From Saprospiraceae bacterium (GTDB lineage: Bacteria; Bacteroidota; Bacteroidia; Chitinophagales; Saprospiraceae), in the NCBI GenBank assembly GCA_026983735.1, contig JALSTN010000264.1, positions 1 through 35,748 of the forward strand: a stretch of DNA of 35,748 bases, read 5' to 3'. Position 1 is the stretch's first letter. Every line of letters starts with the position of its first letter. Both the position numbers and the translations under genes were made by a program. Below, piece by piece: positions 1 through 8,929 of this stretch. The notes under the pieces were generated by a model. That model saw only the letters and a list, made by a program, of their open reading frames with translations, was not told where the DNA came from and did no database searches.

Positions 1-2265
1 AGAAATAGGGCCTACAGATGGGTTTGGATATACCAACAAATCATCCGGGCGTAGGACAAAACGGCTAGGGCCTTTCGCAAGCGGCAAGTAGGTCGTTACC
101 CCGGGCAACTTATATAACCTGCCATTCTTTCCGGAGCCGAATCCTTCTAAACTAATCTTTAAGTAGTCCTTATTGAAGCGGAATCCATCTATATCTTCTT
201 CTATGATAATCTCAATATGCTGAACAGCCCCATATCCGGATGTGGGTCGCTTATTGGTCCTTGTCATCCCTACATCAACCTGATTGTGTTTTGGCTGTGT
301 ATACAAATCCAAAAACCCGGTATTTGCGACAAACCATGTATTGGGCAAACTCTTTACTTTTAGAGAACTAGAGTCGTAATCAAAAGCGAAATTTACGGTA
401 TAACTAAATCCATACAGGTCATAAGCGGGATCAACATCATCTCCCAAAGCCACTTCATAAACCGCTAAATCTCCTGCATGCAAAGAATCAAACAATGGAT
501 TGAGGTAAAAAGGGAACTGTCTTTCCGGACCGACTAGCTCAGGTTCCATGCTGTGCTCCTTATAATAAAAATCAATTATTCCTGAAGTATCCGCTGAGGT
601 AATCACCCCGTCTCCATCTGTGTCACAGTGTTTCATATCTGTGCATAGTCCTTGAATTGGCTTTCCCCATTTTGAAGCTCGCTGCGCCATCCAATCGTGG
701 GTAACATTTGTTCTTGATTGACCGGATTCACCCAGATGATATCCCATAGACAGCAAGTCAAACATATTGACCTTACCATCAAAGTTAACATCTCCCTCCC
801 AAACACAATCTCCAACACAAGCACAATCCCCCTGCGTATTCGTCGTAATGTTGACATTAATATCTACAGTTTCACAATGTATTGAATCCGTAACACAATG
901 CCGAAGAGTAAACCCACAATCTCCTACGTAATTATGAGGCGGATCAAAAACTATTAAATCCGTACCAATGACTGTATCACAACTAAAGTACAATGTATCC
1001 AGTCCGGAGTATATATCTACAGTAGAACCACCACAAGTGGAAACAACCTCCCAAGAATCAAAGTCTTTAATCGGAATCTCATAGTTGAGGACAAGTGGAG
1101 TATTCATTCTTGTCTTCATCTCATAGGTACGTGTATTGACCGGATGTCCATCATTGACGAAGATAGATACGCGCGCTATCTCCATGGTCTTAGAATTATG
1201 AAGTTTGTAGGTGAAGGACTGAATCCCTTGATAATCCAAAGGAGGAGTATATGTAAATACTCCCAAAGAATCATGAACCAACACCCCCAGATCCACAGAA
1301 TCTACCACTTCTGGTAAGTAATTGTTGGTTATATCATTAAGCGATACATCAAATTGAATCGGGCTATTCATCGCACATTCCACCCGGTCATCAACAACTG
1401 CCATATTAATGTCGGGAACAGCGAGAACTTCCAGAAAGAAATATTCAAAATCTCCATGATCGTTCTCCCACAAAATCGTATCTTTCCCTACAAAATCCAT
1501 GCTGGGCGTATAGCGATAAATCGCTTCTGAAACTGAATCCAAGGCCCCATTTGCTGGATCAATAGAAATGTAAAAGTCGGATTTAGACAAGAGTAAAGGC
1601 CTCGATTCATTAGCGGACATCATCATGTAAACAGAATCAGCCACCGATGCAGATGAATCAACCACAACAATTGAAATTAACCCTAAATCACAATTATCAA
1701 GAGAATCACAAACTCTATAACTCACATAAGCCGTCCCGGCAAATCCATCGTCAGGGGTAAAAGATAAAGTAGCACTATCAACAATGGCTGTCGACCCAAA
1801 ATTACTCCCTGGAATATTTTGAATGGCTATACTCCCTAAACTCGTAGAGTCATTCTCCAAGGGGTGTATAATAATACCACTATCTCCTTTTGAAATAGTC
1901 AAATAATCATCTTTTGCCAGCACGACAGACTTCACAACATGAAAAACATGGCTTTCGAAAATATGTGTCCCTTTATATCGTCCATCACTCCAATATTCTA
2001 CAATTAAAGTATCGAGTCCGATATAGCCAGAATCAGGTGTATATCTATATTTGTAATTGGGAATACTTCGCTGGATAACTTTGAATTTTCCGTGTCTGGG
2101 ACTGTGTGTCTTTCGCAATGTGTACCCATGAACAGACTTTATAAAGGCCTGATTCTCCAATAGTACTACATGCGTATAGGGGTCATTCCCTTGGGCCGAA
2201 ACACCCTTAAATAAAAAGATATTTAACAGTAGAAGGAGTGTTAATTGAATTATTTTGCGTATCAT
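1..2265 (-). CDS. Secreted Ig-like/dockerin/cohesin-like surface protein, 3' end cut off by window edge
   Basis: An uninterrupted reading frame of 755 codons runs from an ATG at 2265 off the window edge, so the C-terminus is missing. Residues 1-25 form a signal peptide ending near VSAQ. Several Ig- or cadherin-like repeats follow (about 40-470), with recurring patterns such as 'FTPDDGFAG' and 'FTYTPPLDYQG'. A Cys-rich stretch leads into two dockerin-type calcium loops: DVNFDGKVNMFD at 492-503 and DTDGDGVITSAD at 548-559. A beta-rich cohesin/CBM-like region follows (about 575-730). The visible end, 'LLVYPNPSVGP', is the start of a type A T9SS sorting domain. Export by Sec and then T9SS to the cell surface is inferred. 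The ligand is unknown. A weak -7 box lies at 2316-2323. Confidence 0.85.
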   Translation of the reverse strand, partial: MIRKIIQLTLLLLLNIFLFKGVSAQGNDPYTHVVLLENQAFIKSVHGYTLRKTHSPRHGKFKVIQRSIPNYKYRYTPDSGYIGLDTLIVEYWSDGRYKGTHIFESHVFHVVKSVVLAKDDYLTISKGDSGIIIHPLENDSTSLGSIAIQNIPGSNFGSTAIVDSATLSFTPDDGFAGTAYVSYRVCDSLDNCDLGLISIVVVDSSASVADSVYMMMSANESRPLLLSKSDFYISIDPANGALDSVSEAIYRYTPSMDFVGKDTILWENDHGDFEYFFLEVLAVPDINMAVVDDRVECAMNSPIQFDVSLNDITNNYLPEVVDSVDLGVLVHDSLGVFTYTPPLDYQGIQSFTYKLHNSKTMEIARVSIFVNDGHPVNTRTYEMKTRMNTPLVLNYEIPIKDFDSWEVVSTCGGSTVDIYSGLDTLYFSCDTVIGTDLIVFDPPHNYVGDCGFTLRHCVTDSIHCETVDINVNITTNTQGDCACVGDCVWEGDVNFDGKVNMFDLLSMGYHLGESGQSRTNVTHDWMAQRASKWGKPIQGLCTDMKHCDTDGDGVITSADTSGIIDFYYKEHSMEPELVGPERQFPFYLNPLFDSLHAGDLAVYEVALGDDVDPAYDLYGFSYTVNFAFDYDSSSLKVKSLPNTWFVANTGFLDLYTQPKHNQVDVGMTRTNKRPTSGYGAVQHIEIIIEEDIDGFRFNKDYLKISLEGFGSGKNGRLYKLPGVTTYLPLAKGPSRFVLRPDDLLVYPNPSVGPIS

Positions 2266-2315
2266 GTTGTTCCTTTTCAAATAAAGTGAGATCTCTACCC
2301 TATTCTTATTAGCGC

Positions 2316-2323
2316 CAAAAATA
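2316..2323 (-). promoter_or_regulatory. Candidate -7 box (TATTTTTG) for the dockerin-bearing surface gene
   Basis: The minus strand reads TATTTTTG, matching the Bacteroidota TAnnTTTG consensus, about 50 bp upstream of the ATG at 2265. No convincing TTG -33 element lies 17-23 bp further upstream, so this rests on one box in AT-rich DNA. Confidence 0.3.
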
Positions 2324-2393
2324 AAGAACTTTATCCATATAGAGGTAATTATTATTAATCTTTTTTTAATATATTATGAAATGGTTTAATGCG

Positions 2394-2464
2394 TGTTATA
2401 ACATGACAAATATTTGTAATGTATATTTTAGAATATAATCAGTTTATAAACATGATAATTATCA
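2394..2464. repeat. Cluster of four perfect short palindromes
   Basis: Read directly: TGTTATAACA (2394-2403), ACAAATATTTGT (2406-2417), GTTTATAAAC (2442-2451) and TGATAATTATCA (2453-2464). The sequences differ, so they are not copies of one operator. Their centres form two pairs 12-13 bp apart, separated by about 35 bp. They could be dimeric regulator sites, DNA-bending sites or chance in AT-rich DNA. Confidence 0.5.
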
Positions 2465-2860
2465 ATAATATGAAGAGTATATCTTGCGACAATACTTGGA
2501 TATATTCTTTACCTTTGAATTGGTTTTTCCCCGCCAATTTTTAACAATGTCATTATATGTCTTCAAATATTTGCTTTCAAATTGACAGAGAATATTGCAA
2601 AAATGCTTTAATGACTTGTACTCTTCTTCTGGTTCTATAAATATAAGGGAATGCACTTTTCTTTATATTGCGAATATTCTTATTATCTTCGTGGATGCAA
2701 TTCAATCTTACAGTAATGAAGTGGCTTTATTTTCTAGTCAAAAGATTATTCGAACCTATAATCTTCCAATTTTCTCTCCAAACCCATCCATCCATCACAG
2801 ATGGGAATCACTTGAAAAATATCGGTTAAATTGGTAGCATATTACAAACGCCTAGCATAA

Positions 2861-4300
2861 GTGCATAAAACAAAACTATATCAGATACTAAGCAGCTTTA
2901 GCTCGTTTGAATTGAATAGACTGGATAAGTTCATTCGGTCTCCATATTTCAATAAAAATGAAACATGGATACTGTATTATGAAATATTACATAGGCACAT
3001 CAAATCTAAGAGTCAGAAAGAACTGCACAAAAAGCACATCTGGAAAAAGTTATATACAGATGCCCCGTATGATGACAAAAAATTCAGAAAATTAACCACA
3101 GATCTTCTTCAGTTAGTCATTCGATTTTTGAGTGTTGAAAAGCATTTTAATTCTCCCCTTGAAGTGGCAAAAGATATCTTGGGACATATCCGAGATAAGG
3201 AAATCACCCCCTTATACAACAGCAGTATTAAAGTCTCACAAAGGTTGGCTGAGCGCCATTATTATCGCAATGCAGATTATTTCTACTATCGATTCAACAT
3301 GGATAAGACCATATTTGAAATGCGCAACACACTGGACAAACGACTTATCAAAGATGCTTCTAAAGACACCGGTTTAGATCGGATTATGGCTCATTTGGAC
3401 TATTTTTACTTAGCTGAAAAGCTTAAATATTACAGTATTATTCTAACCTGGGGAAAGATGTATCGAAGAGAAGAAAATATTCTTTTCATGGATGAAATCA
3501 TTCAATATGTCAAGGAAAATGATTTTATTTCTATCCCTTCAATAGCTTTATATTATTATGTCATCCTTCTATTAAAGGAGCCGGAGAATGAAAGCAATTA
3601 TTTTACCTACAAACAATTACTCGCGGAGTATTTAGAGCTCTTTCCCAATGAAGAGCAAAAAGAACTTTATGAGCATTTAATTAATTTCTCTATTCGCAGA
3701 CTAAATAGTGGTAGTAAAGCTTTTTTGAGTGAGAGCTTTGAAAACTATAAGCTGGGACTGGAAAACGAGTTTTTATACATAAAAGGAAAACTTTCTCCCT
3801 TCCTTTTTAAAAACATTGTAACAAGTGGATTAAGACTTAAAGAATACGATTGGGTCGAAAATTTCATCAACAAATACTCTGACAAGTTGCCAGAGGAAAT
3901 ACGGAGTTCTGCCATTTCATACAACCTCGCCAATCTTCACTTTTACAAGGCCAATTATGAAGAAGTGTTGACCCTTCTGCAAGAGGTAGAGATTTCGGAT
4001 ATCTACTACAATCTAGGGGCTAAGTCTCTACTCATGGCTACGTATTATGAGACGCAAGAATGGGAAGTTTTAGACTACTTTCTTCACAGTTTTAGAGTAT
4101 TCCTCAACAGACAAAAAAATCTACCTCCGAATCGGGTGCAATCCTACTTAAGACTGCTCACTTATACCAAACGACTGATGAACATCATTGGAAGAGATCG
4201 GCCTGCACTTACTGAGTTATATGACAAAGCCTCAAAAGATGCCTTTTCCTCCAAGAACTGGCTGATCAACAAGATAAATGAACGCCTGAACGGACTTTGA
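2861..4300 (+). CDS. Conserved helical-repeat (TPR-like) protein of unknown function
   Basis: The 479-aa product is predicted cytoplasmic, with no signal peptide or membrane segment. The whole chain looks alpha-helical and is rich in Leu, Tyr, Lys and Glu. From about residue 110 onward helix pairs recur in a TPR/solenoid manner, for example 'AISYNLANLHFYKANYEEVL' near 346-365. The N-terminus, with 'FELNRLDKFIRSPYFN' at about 15-30, resembles a conserved opening I associate with uncharacterised Bacteroidota proteins; this is recall, not a search. The start is GTG at 2861, and no in-frame ATG nearby keeps this N-terminal block. It stands alone between two spacers of more than 300 bp, so context gives no function. 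A scaffold or regulatory protein is possible. Confidence 0.8.
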   Translation: MHKTKLYQILSSFSSFELNRLDKFIRSPYFNKNETWILYYEILHRHIKSKSQKELHKKHIWKKLYTDAPYDDKKFRKLTTDLLQLVIRFLSVEKHFNSPLEVAKDILGHIRDKEITPLYNSSIKVSQRLAERHYYRNADYFYYRFNMDKTIFEMRNTLDKRLIKDASKDTGLDRIMAHLDYFYLAEKLKYYSIILTWGKMYRREENILFMDEIIQYVKENDFISIPSIALYYYVILLLKEPENESNYFTYKQLLAEYLELFPNEEQKELYEHLINFSIRRLNSGSKAFLSESFENYKLGLENEFLYIKGKLSPFLFKNIVTSGLRLKEYDWVENFINKYSDKLPEEIRSSAISYNLANLHFYKANYEEVLTLLQEVEISDIYYNLGAKSLLMATYYETQEWEVLDYFLHSFRVFLNRQKNLPPNRVQSYLRLLTYTKRLMNIIGRDRPALTELYDKASKDAFSSKNWLINKINERLNGL

Positions 4301-4633
4301 TTTCAAATTCATAAAGGGATGGACTTTTAGCTAGATTCAACATCATTCCCTCGTAGCCTTTTGGAGTATCTCGCATGTATTATTCTTCTTATATAAATTT
4401 ACACCATCCTTCTCTCCTCAAATTTAACCCCTACATCATGAATTTAAAATATATTAATCACTTATTTGATATTACCTAATACCTTTTGAGCCAGCTTGAA
4501 AACAACCTATTTTACGGTCAAATAACCGTTTTTAGAATCATACAATTTACAATGAAATCATCACAAATGAGTTTCACATTGAAAAAAATTACGATATTGG
4601 CACTTGCTTAAATCAAAACACTTAATCTGACGT
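4301..4633. other. 333-bp intergenic spacer, no gene seen
   Basis: This AT-rich spacer lies between the helical-repeat gene and the symporter gene. I see no coding potential and no clean TAnnTTTG promoter box. The only structure is a short hairpin (ACGGT 4514-4518, ACCGT 4525-4529) followed by five T residues. It could be a weak terminator but lies more than 200 bp after the upstream stop codon. Confidence 0.5.
4514..4533 (+). terminator. Weak hairpin plus T-run
   Basis: A five-base-pair stem with a six-base loop is followed by TTTTT. The stem is short and distant from the upstream stop, so this is only a tentative intrinsic terminator. Confidence 0.2.
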
Positions 4634-6211
4634 ATGAAAAAATCACTTGCACTTCTCACTTTACTTATGTTACCAATCAGTATTTTTGCAGAAACACTTG
4701 CAGACAGGATTGATACTGTATTCAAGGCTTATACGGGTTGGTTTGTCAAGATAATTTTTGCGGAATTTCCGGTTTTCGGATATAGCATTCCCTGGGTATT
4801 GGTCGTTTTACTTGCTGGAGCTATTTTTTTTACCATAAGGTTTAGATTTCCCCAGTTTTCGTTGTTTAGACTATCCATTCGAGTTGTGAGTGGGAAGTTA
4901 GATAAATTAGACCACCATGAGTCCTACGACATTGCAGAGGATCCAACCCTTAATGCCGGAGGGGATATCCCCGAGACGATTGCGATCGAGGGCCATAAAG
5001 GGGAAGTATCCCATTTCCAAGCATTGACTGCAGCCCTTTCTGCAACGGTAGGCCTTGGGAACATAGCAGGGGTAGCTGTGGCTGTAAGTATAGGAGGACC
5101 GGGTGCCACCTTTTGGATGATTTTAGCCGGTATGTTGGGGATGGCATCCAAATTTGCTGAGTGCACCTTAGGGGTGAAATATAGAGATATTAACGAGGAA
5201 GGTGTAGTTTTTGGCGGCCCCATGTATTACTTATCCAAGGGGCTCAAATCCATAGGTTTTGCTTCATTGGGAAAGGTACTTGCTATATTCTTTGCAGTGA
5301 TGGTAATCGGGGGGTCGTTTGGTGGAGGAAATATGTTCCAAGCCAATCAAGCCTCCAAGCAGTTCATAAAGCTATTTGGGATCGCAGACCCAAATGCCGG
5401 CATTTATTTCGGAATTTTAATGAGTGTGCTTGTCGCCATTGTAATCATTGGAGGAATTAAGCGAATAGCACAGGTGACTGAAAAGCTTGTTCCTTTCATG
5501 GCCGTCATTTATGTAGGAGCTGCCTTGGTAATAATCTTTATGAACATCCCTCTAATTCCTAGAGCTATAGGAGAGATTTTTTCAGGGGCATTTAGCGGTG
5601 CAGGAATAGCAGGAGGAGCTATCGGTGTATTGATACAAGGATTTAGACGGGGGACCTTTTCAAATGAAGCAGGGGTCGGTTCAGCGGCTATCGCCCACTC
5701 CGCAGTAAAGACAAGATATCCTGCCAGTGAAGGCATCGTAGCCTTATTAGAGCCCTTCATTGATACGGTAGTAATCTGCACAATGACTGCATTGGTTTTA
5801 GTTATTACCAATTTGAAGTTTGGTCTTTTCGAATACGGCACAGAAATAAAGCAAGGAGTAGAACTCACAGCCAATGCTTTTGACTCTGTTATACCACATT
5901 TCTCAATTATCTTGACTATAGCTGTTATTCTATTTGCTTTTTCAACTATGATATCATGGTCGTATTACGGTATGCAAGGATGGATGTATTTATTCGGGAG
6001 GAACAAGACCGTCGATCTCGTATATAAGATTTTGTTTCTTTTCTTTGTGATAGTAGGAGCTAGTATAAAGTTAGGCTCTGTATTGGACTTTTCGGATGCA
6101 ATGATTTTTGCAATGGTTGTTCCTAATATGATAGGTGTCGTATTGCTTTCACCTAAAATCAAAGAAGAAGTAGCCCGATACCTCAAAGCCATCAAGGAAT
6201 ACGGGAAATAA
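4634..6211 (+). CDS. Sodium:alanine symporter family (AGCS) protein
   Basis: The 525-aa inner-membrane secondary transporter is predicted to import alanine, glycine or a related small amino acid with Na+. It starts with a signal-like segment (residues 1-20, ending 'ISIFAE') and then about ten hydrophobic segments from residue 55 onward. The AGCS core is clear: 'TVGLGNIAGVAVAVSIGGPG' at 138-157 and 'GFRRGTFSNEAGVGSAAIAH' around 336-356. A periplasmic-side hydrophilic stretch (about 90-125) precedes the core. The ATG at 4634 directly precedes the signal-like segment. It is unclear whether residues 1-20 are cleaved or kept as a transmembrane anchor. The next gene is 131 bp away with its own promoter box, so it is probably transcribed alone. 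Substrate specificity cannot be read from sequence. Confidence 0.95.
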   Translation: MKKSLALLTLLMLPISIFAETLADRIDTVFKAYTGWFVKIIFAEFPVFGYSIPWVLVVLLAGAIFFTIRFRFPQFSLFRLSIRVVSGKLDKLDHHESYDIAEDPTLNAGGDIPETIAIEGHKGEVSHFQALTAALSATVGLGNIAGVAVAVSIGGPGATFWMILAGMLGMASKFAECTLGVKYRDINEEGVVFGGPMYYLSKGLKSIGFASLGKVLAIFFAVMVIGGSFGGGNMFQANQASKQFIKLFGIADPNAGIYFGILMSVLVAIVIIGGIKRIAQVTEKLVPFMAVIYVGAALVIIFMNIPLIPRAIGEIFSGAFSGAGIAGGAIGVLIQGFRRGTFSNEAGVGSAAIAHSAVKTRYPASEGIVALLEPFIDTVVICTMTALVLVITNLKFGLFEYGTEIKQGVELTANAFDSVIPHFSIILTIAVILFAFSTMISWSYYGMQGWMYLFGRNKTVDLVYKILFLFFVIVGASIKLGSVLDFSDAMIFAMVVPNMIGVVLLSPKIKEEVARYLKAIKEYGK

Positions 6212-6296
6212 AAGATATCACTTCAACTTGTCTAGATAGTCATTTGATTGGTCGATTAATTTTGTACTCCTATAATATTCGACAAACTAAAAGCGC

Positions 6297-6304
6297 TATC
6301 TTTG
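6297..6304 (+). promoter_or_regulatory. Candidate -7 box (TATCTTTG) for signal peptidase I gene
   Basis: A perfect TAnnTTTG box lies 38 bp upstream of the GTG start at 6343, the usual place for a Bacteroidota sigma-A promoter. No clear TTG lies 17-23 bp further upstream. Confidence 0.5.
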
Positions 6305-6342
6305 TGATGCTTTTGAATTATTCAGTTTAAAACAAAAAAATT

Positions 6343-7911
6343 GTGGTGATATTAAGCTTATTTCTCCTATTCTATATAGCTTTAAGCATTAGCTTGTACT
6401 TTTTATTCCCCAAGGTGGACAAGGCGGCATGGAAAGGACTAATCCCCGGACTTAACTTCGTAGAATGGTGTGACATTATCGGCCGTCCCACCTGGCATGC
6501 TCTACTCCTCCTCGTCCCCATTCTCAACATATTTGTATTTAGCTATATGGCTATTGAATTAGTTAGGAGCTTTGGATACTATGACTTTAAGCATAGTTTT
6601 TTAGCGGTTATAGCTACACCTCTTATCCTTTTTCATATAGCTTTCAACAAATCCGCTAAGTTTCTTGGTCCAAACTATGTAGAAGAAAAAGCTTATTTAA
6701 CCCAAGTCAAAGCTTTGCAAAGAGCCGGAAAGGCACATGAATTGCAAAAACTTCAGAGAAAGTCCCCTTTTTATAAGGCTGGGGAAAGACTTTGGGCAGA
6801 ATCTCTCATTTTTGCCATTTTTGCAGCAGCCTTTATACGGATGTTTCTCATAGAAGCTTATGTGATTCCCACCCCCTCTATGGAAAGTTCTTTATTAGTG
6901 GGCGACTATTTATTTGTAAGTAAAGTGCATTATGGGCTTCGTACTCCCATGACTGTTTTTCAAGTACCTTTACTGCACAACAGGATTCCATTTATTAATC
7001 GAGAATCTTACTTGTCTTCCCCTAGCTTACCCTATTTTAGGTTGCCCGGCATTACCCCCATTCATAGAAATGATCCCTTTGTTTTTAATTGGCCGATTGG
7101 AGATAGTGTTTATATCACGCCACAACGCTCCTTTGCTGCTAGTCAGGTGGCGGATAACCCTCCACTTAGAAACTATATTGAACGTGAGCATTTCAAATTG
7201 GTCGTGCGCCCTATTGACAAAAAAGACCACTATATAAAGAGGTGTATTGCTATCGCCGGAGATACACTTCAGCTCATTGATCGACAAGTTTACATCAATG
7301 GTAAGGCCGCCAAGAATCCTTCAAAAATTCAACACGCATACCGTGTCACCTCCACCAAAACCCACCTCAATCCTAAAGTTTTCGAACGACTAGGCATTAA
7401 TGTTAAAAATGAAGACGCTACACATGGGGTCTTCTATTTGTACCAAGAACAAGTCGATAAGCTCAAAGCTCTAGGCAATGACGTAATAGTAGAGATTATT
7501 CCAAATAATGAAGATCGAGTATTCCCTCATAATCCAAAGTATTTTCACTGGACCGTTGATAATTATGGACCTATATGGATACCAAAAAAAGGAGCAACAG
7601 TCCAACTAAATAAGGAAAATATAGATTTGTATAAACGTATTATTTCAGTCTATGAGCATAATGATTTTCGAATCGAAGACAACAAATTTATCATCAATGG
7701 CCAACCTGCAAACAGCTATACTTTCAAACAGAATTATTACTGGGCTATGGGGGATAACCGTCATCAGTCAGAAGACAGTCGATTCTGGGGATTTGTTCCT
7801 GAAGACCATATCGTAGGCAAACCTTTATTTATCTTTTTCTCAACAAAAAATGGTAAACTCTCAAACGGATTGCGTTGGAACAGGATATTTTCTTCCGCTA
7901 ATAAGATGTAG
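6343..7911 (+). CDS. lepB: Signal peptidase I, enlarged Bacteroidota form
   Basis: This membrane serine protease removes signal peptides from Sec-exported precursors. The S26 boxes are present: 'IPTPSMESSLLVGDYLFVSK' (175-194) with nucleophile Ser179; 'YIKRCIAIAGD' with general-base Lys299; and 'GDNRHQSEDSRFWGFVPEDH' starting at Gly470. The chain is 522 aa against 324 in E. coli. Two hydrophobic segments lie in the first 75 residues and a third at about 153-170, just before the Ser box. About 120 residues separate Ser179 and Lys299, roughly twice the E. coli spacing, and a further insert of about 150 residues precedes the GDN box. The start is GTG at 6343; a second in-frame GTG follows immediately. 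A TATCTTTG box sits upstream. Confidence 0.95.
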   Translation: MVILSLFLLFYIALSISLYFLFPKVDKAAWKGLIPGLNFVEWCDIIGRPTWHALLLLVPILNIFVFSYMAIELVRSFGYYDFKHSFLAVIATPLILFHIAFNKSAKFLGPNYVEEKAYLTQVKALQRAGKAHELQKLQRKSPFYKAGERLWAESLIFAIFAAAFIRMFLIEAYVIPTPSMESSLLVGDYLFVSKVHYGLRTPMTVFQVPLLHNRIPFINRESYLSSPSLPYFRLPGITPIHRNDPFVFNWPIGDSVYITPQRSFAASQVADNPPLRNYIEREHFKLVVRPIDKKDHYIKRCIAIAGDTLQLIDRQVYINGKAAKNPSKIQHAYRVTSTKTHLNPKVFERLGINVKNEDATHGVFYLYQEQVDKLKALGNDVIVEIIPNNEDRVFPHNPKYFHWTVDNYGPIWIPKKGATVQLNKENIDLYKRIISVYEHNDFRIEDNKFIINGQPANSYTFKQNYYWAMGDNRHQSEDSRFWGFVPEDHIVGKPLFIFFSTKNGKLSNGLRWNRIFSSANKM

Positions 7912-7989
7912 CAAAGAGGGAATTTACCCGATTAAAGCTTTTTTCCCCCACTTTTCCCTCTCATTGCTAGAAAGGAATTATCTTGTGGT

Positions 7990-8898
7990 ATGAAATGGTG
8001 GATGGTCATTGCAATTTTTATACAATGGGAGATAAATTTGATTTCCGCACAAGAAATCATTCTAATGCCCTGTACCCTAACAAAAGATTCTTTTATCATC
8101 GACTCTACTGCCTATCTTCTATCAAGCTTTAACCCAAATGATATAACCACTACCCCATCATTTTTAGGGGACAATTCCTTTTTGGTAAGTGCAAATTTCC
8201 CTGATAGTAATCAAGTGGACATTTGGAAACTTGATTTAGCAGATAGCACTGTTTCAAGTATTTCAGCCACGACTGTTTCAGAATATGCTCCACAACCTGA
8301 TTATTTTACACCCCATCGAATTCTTTTCATACGAAAAAACGGTGCCAATGATTCCAAACTCTGGTTTTATCCTGTTTCTCAACAAAATCAAGGGAATGCT
8401 TTGTTTGATTTCCCCACAGACCTGTCTATAATCGATTTCAAGCAACTCAATAATAATGAGATTGGGCTCTTGATTCAAGATACTATTGAGCTCCACTCCA
8501 CTTCCCCTCACACCTACAAGATCATCATCTTCAACTCGACAGCCCAGAATTCATTTACATTGACAAATAAGGTCCTTCCGATGATACAATCCTTGGATGG
8601 GAATTTGTATTTCATTCATCAGATTATATCTTCCACCAAATATTTAAAAGTTAGAACTCCCGGAAGTAAACGCTCACTGATCATAACTACGATTCCCTTT
8701 GATATTAATGCAATATGTCCAATAGACGAGAACAACTTCCTAGCGGTATCCCATACATTAATTTACTATTTCTCTAAAAAAGACAAATCCGGCTGGCTAC
8801 CACTAATAGATCTTCACTATCTAGGACTTAAGGCGATACACTCCCTCCAATACAAGGACAATAAACTGCTGATAGAAGGGCAATTTAGACAACGGTAG
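7990..8898 (+). CDS. Secreted beta-propeller-like protein of unknown function
   Basis: The 302-aa product begins with a signal peptide (about residues 1-21, 'MKWWMVIAIFIQWEINLISA', cleavage near SAQ), so it is probably periplasmic or exported. The mature part is beta-rich. It repeats a pattern of a hydrophobic strand, a short turn with Asn/Asp, then 'W-x-L' or 'Y-F' strands, as in 'FLVSANFPDSNQVDIWKLDL' (about 64-83). This recalls TolB/PD40-type propellers, but I see no diagnostic motif and would not assign a function. There is no T9SS sorting domain and no lipobox. The gene starts 78 bp after lepB, the next gene follows 31 bp later, and all three may share transcripts. Confidence 0.75.
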   Translation: MKWWMVIAIFIQWEINLISAQEIILMPCTLTKDSFIIDSTAYLLSSFNPNDITTTPSFLGDNSFLVSANFPDSNQVDIWKLDLADSTVSSISATTVSEYAPQPDYFTPHRILFIRKNGANDSKLWFYPVSQQNQGNALFDFPTDLSIIDFKQLNNNEIGLLIQDTIELHSTSPHTYKIIIFNSTAQNSFTLTNKVLPMIQSLDGNLYFIHQIISSTKYLKVRTPGSKRSLIITTIPFDINAICPIDENNFLAVSHTLIYYFSKKDKSGWLPLIDLHYLGLKAIHSLQYKDNKLLIEGQFRQR

Positions 8899-8929
8899 TA
8901 ATTCTTTTTATCACTTACTCTAATACAAA

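Larger units (their letters stand above)
2266..2860. other. 595-bp gene-free divergent spacer with palindrome cluster
   Basis: This very AT-rich stretch separates two divergent genes. No open frame in it looks like a protein: the two short ones (64 and 80 codons) have low-complexity composition and no family signature. It holds four perfect 10-12 bp palindromes at 2394-2464. A possible plus-strand promoter has TTG at 2484-2486 and TACCTTTG at 2510-2517 (23-bp spacer), which would give the downstream gene a leader of more than 300 nt. Confidence 0.6.

Noticed and set aside
633-857. Open frame of 74 codons inside the window-edge surface gene
   Set aside because: It is out of frame with the 755-codon reading frame, which carries the signal peptide, Ig repeats and dockerin loops.
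2595-2837. Open frame of 80 codons upstream of the helical-repeat gene
   Set aside because: Low-complexity AT-rich composition, no family signature and no promoter box at a sensible distance; an overlapping opposite frame is equally long.
7915-7961. Inverted repeat AGAGGGAA/TTCCCTCT after lepB as a terminator
   Set aside because: The arms are perfect but separated by a 31-base loop and not followed by a T-run; too weak to call.
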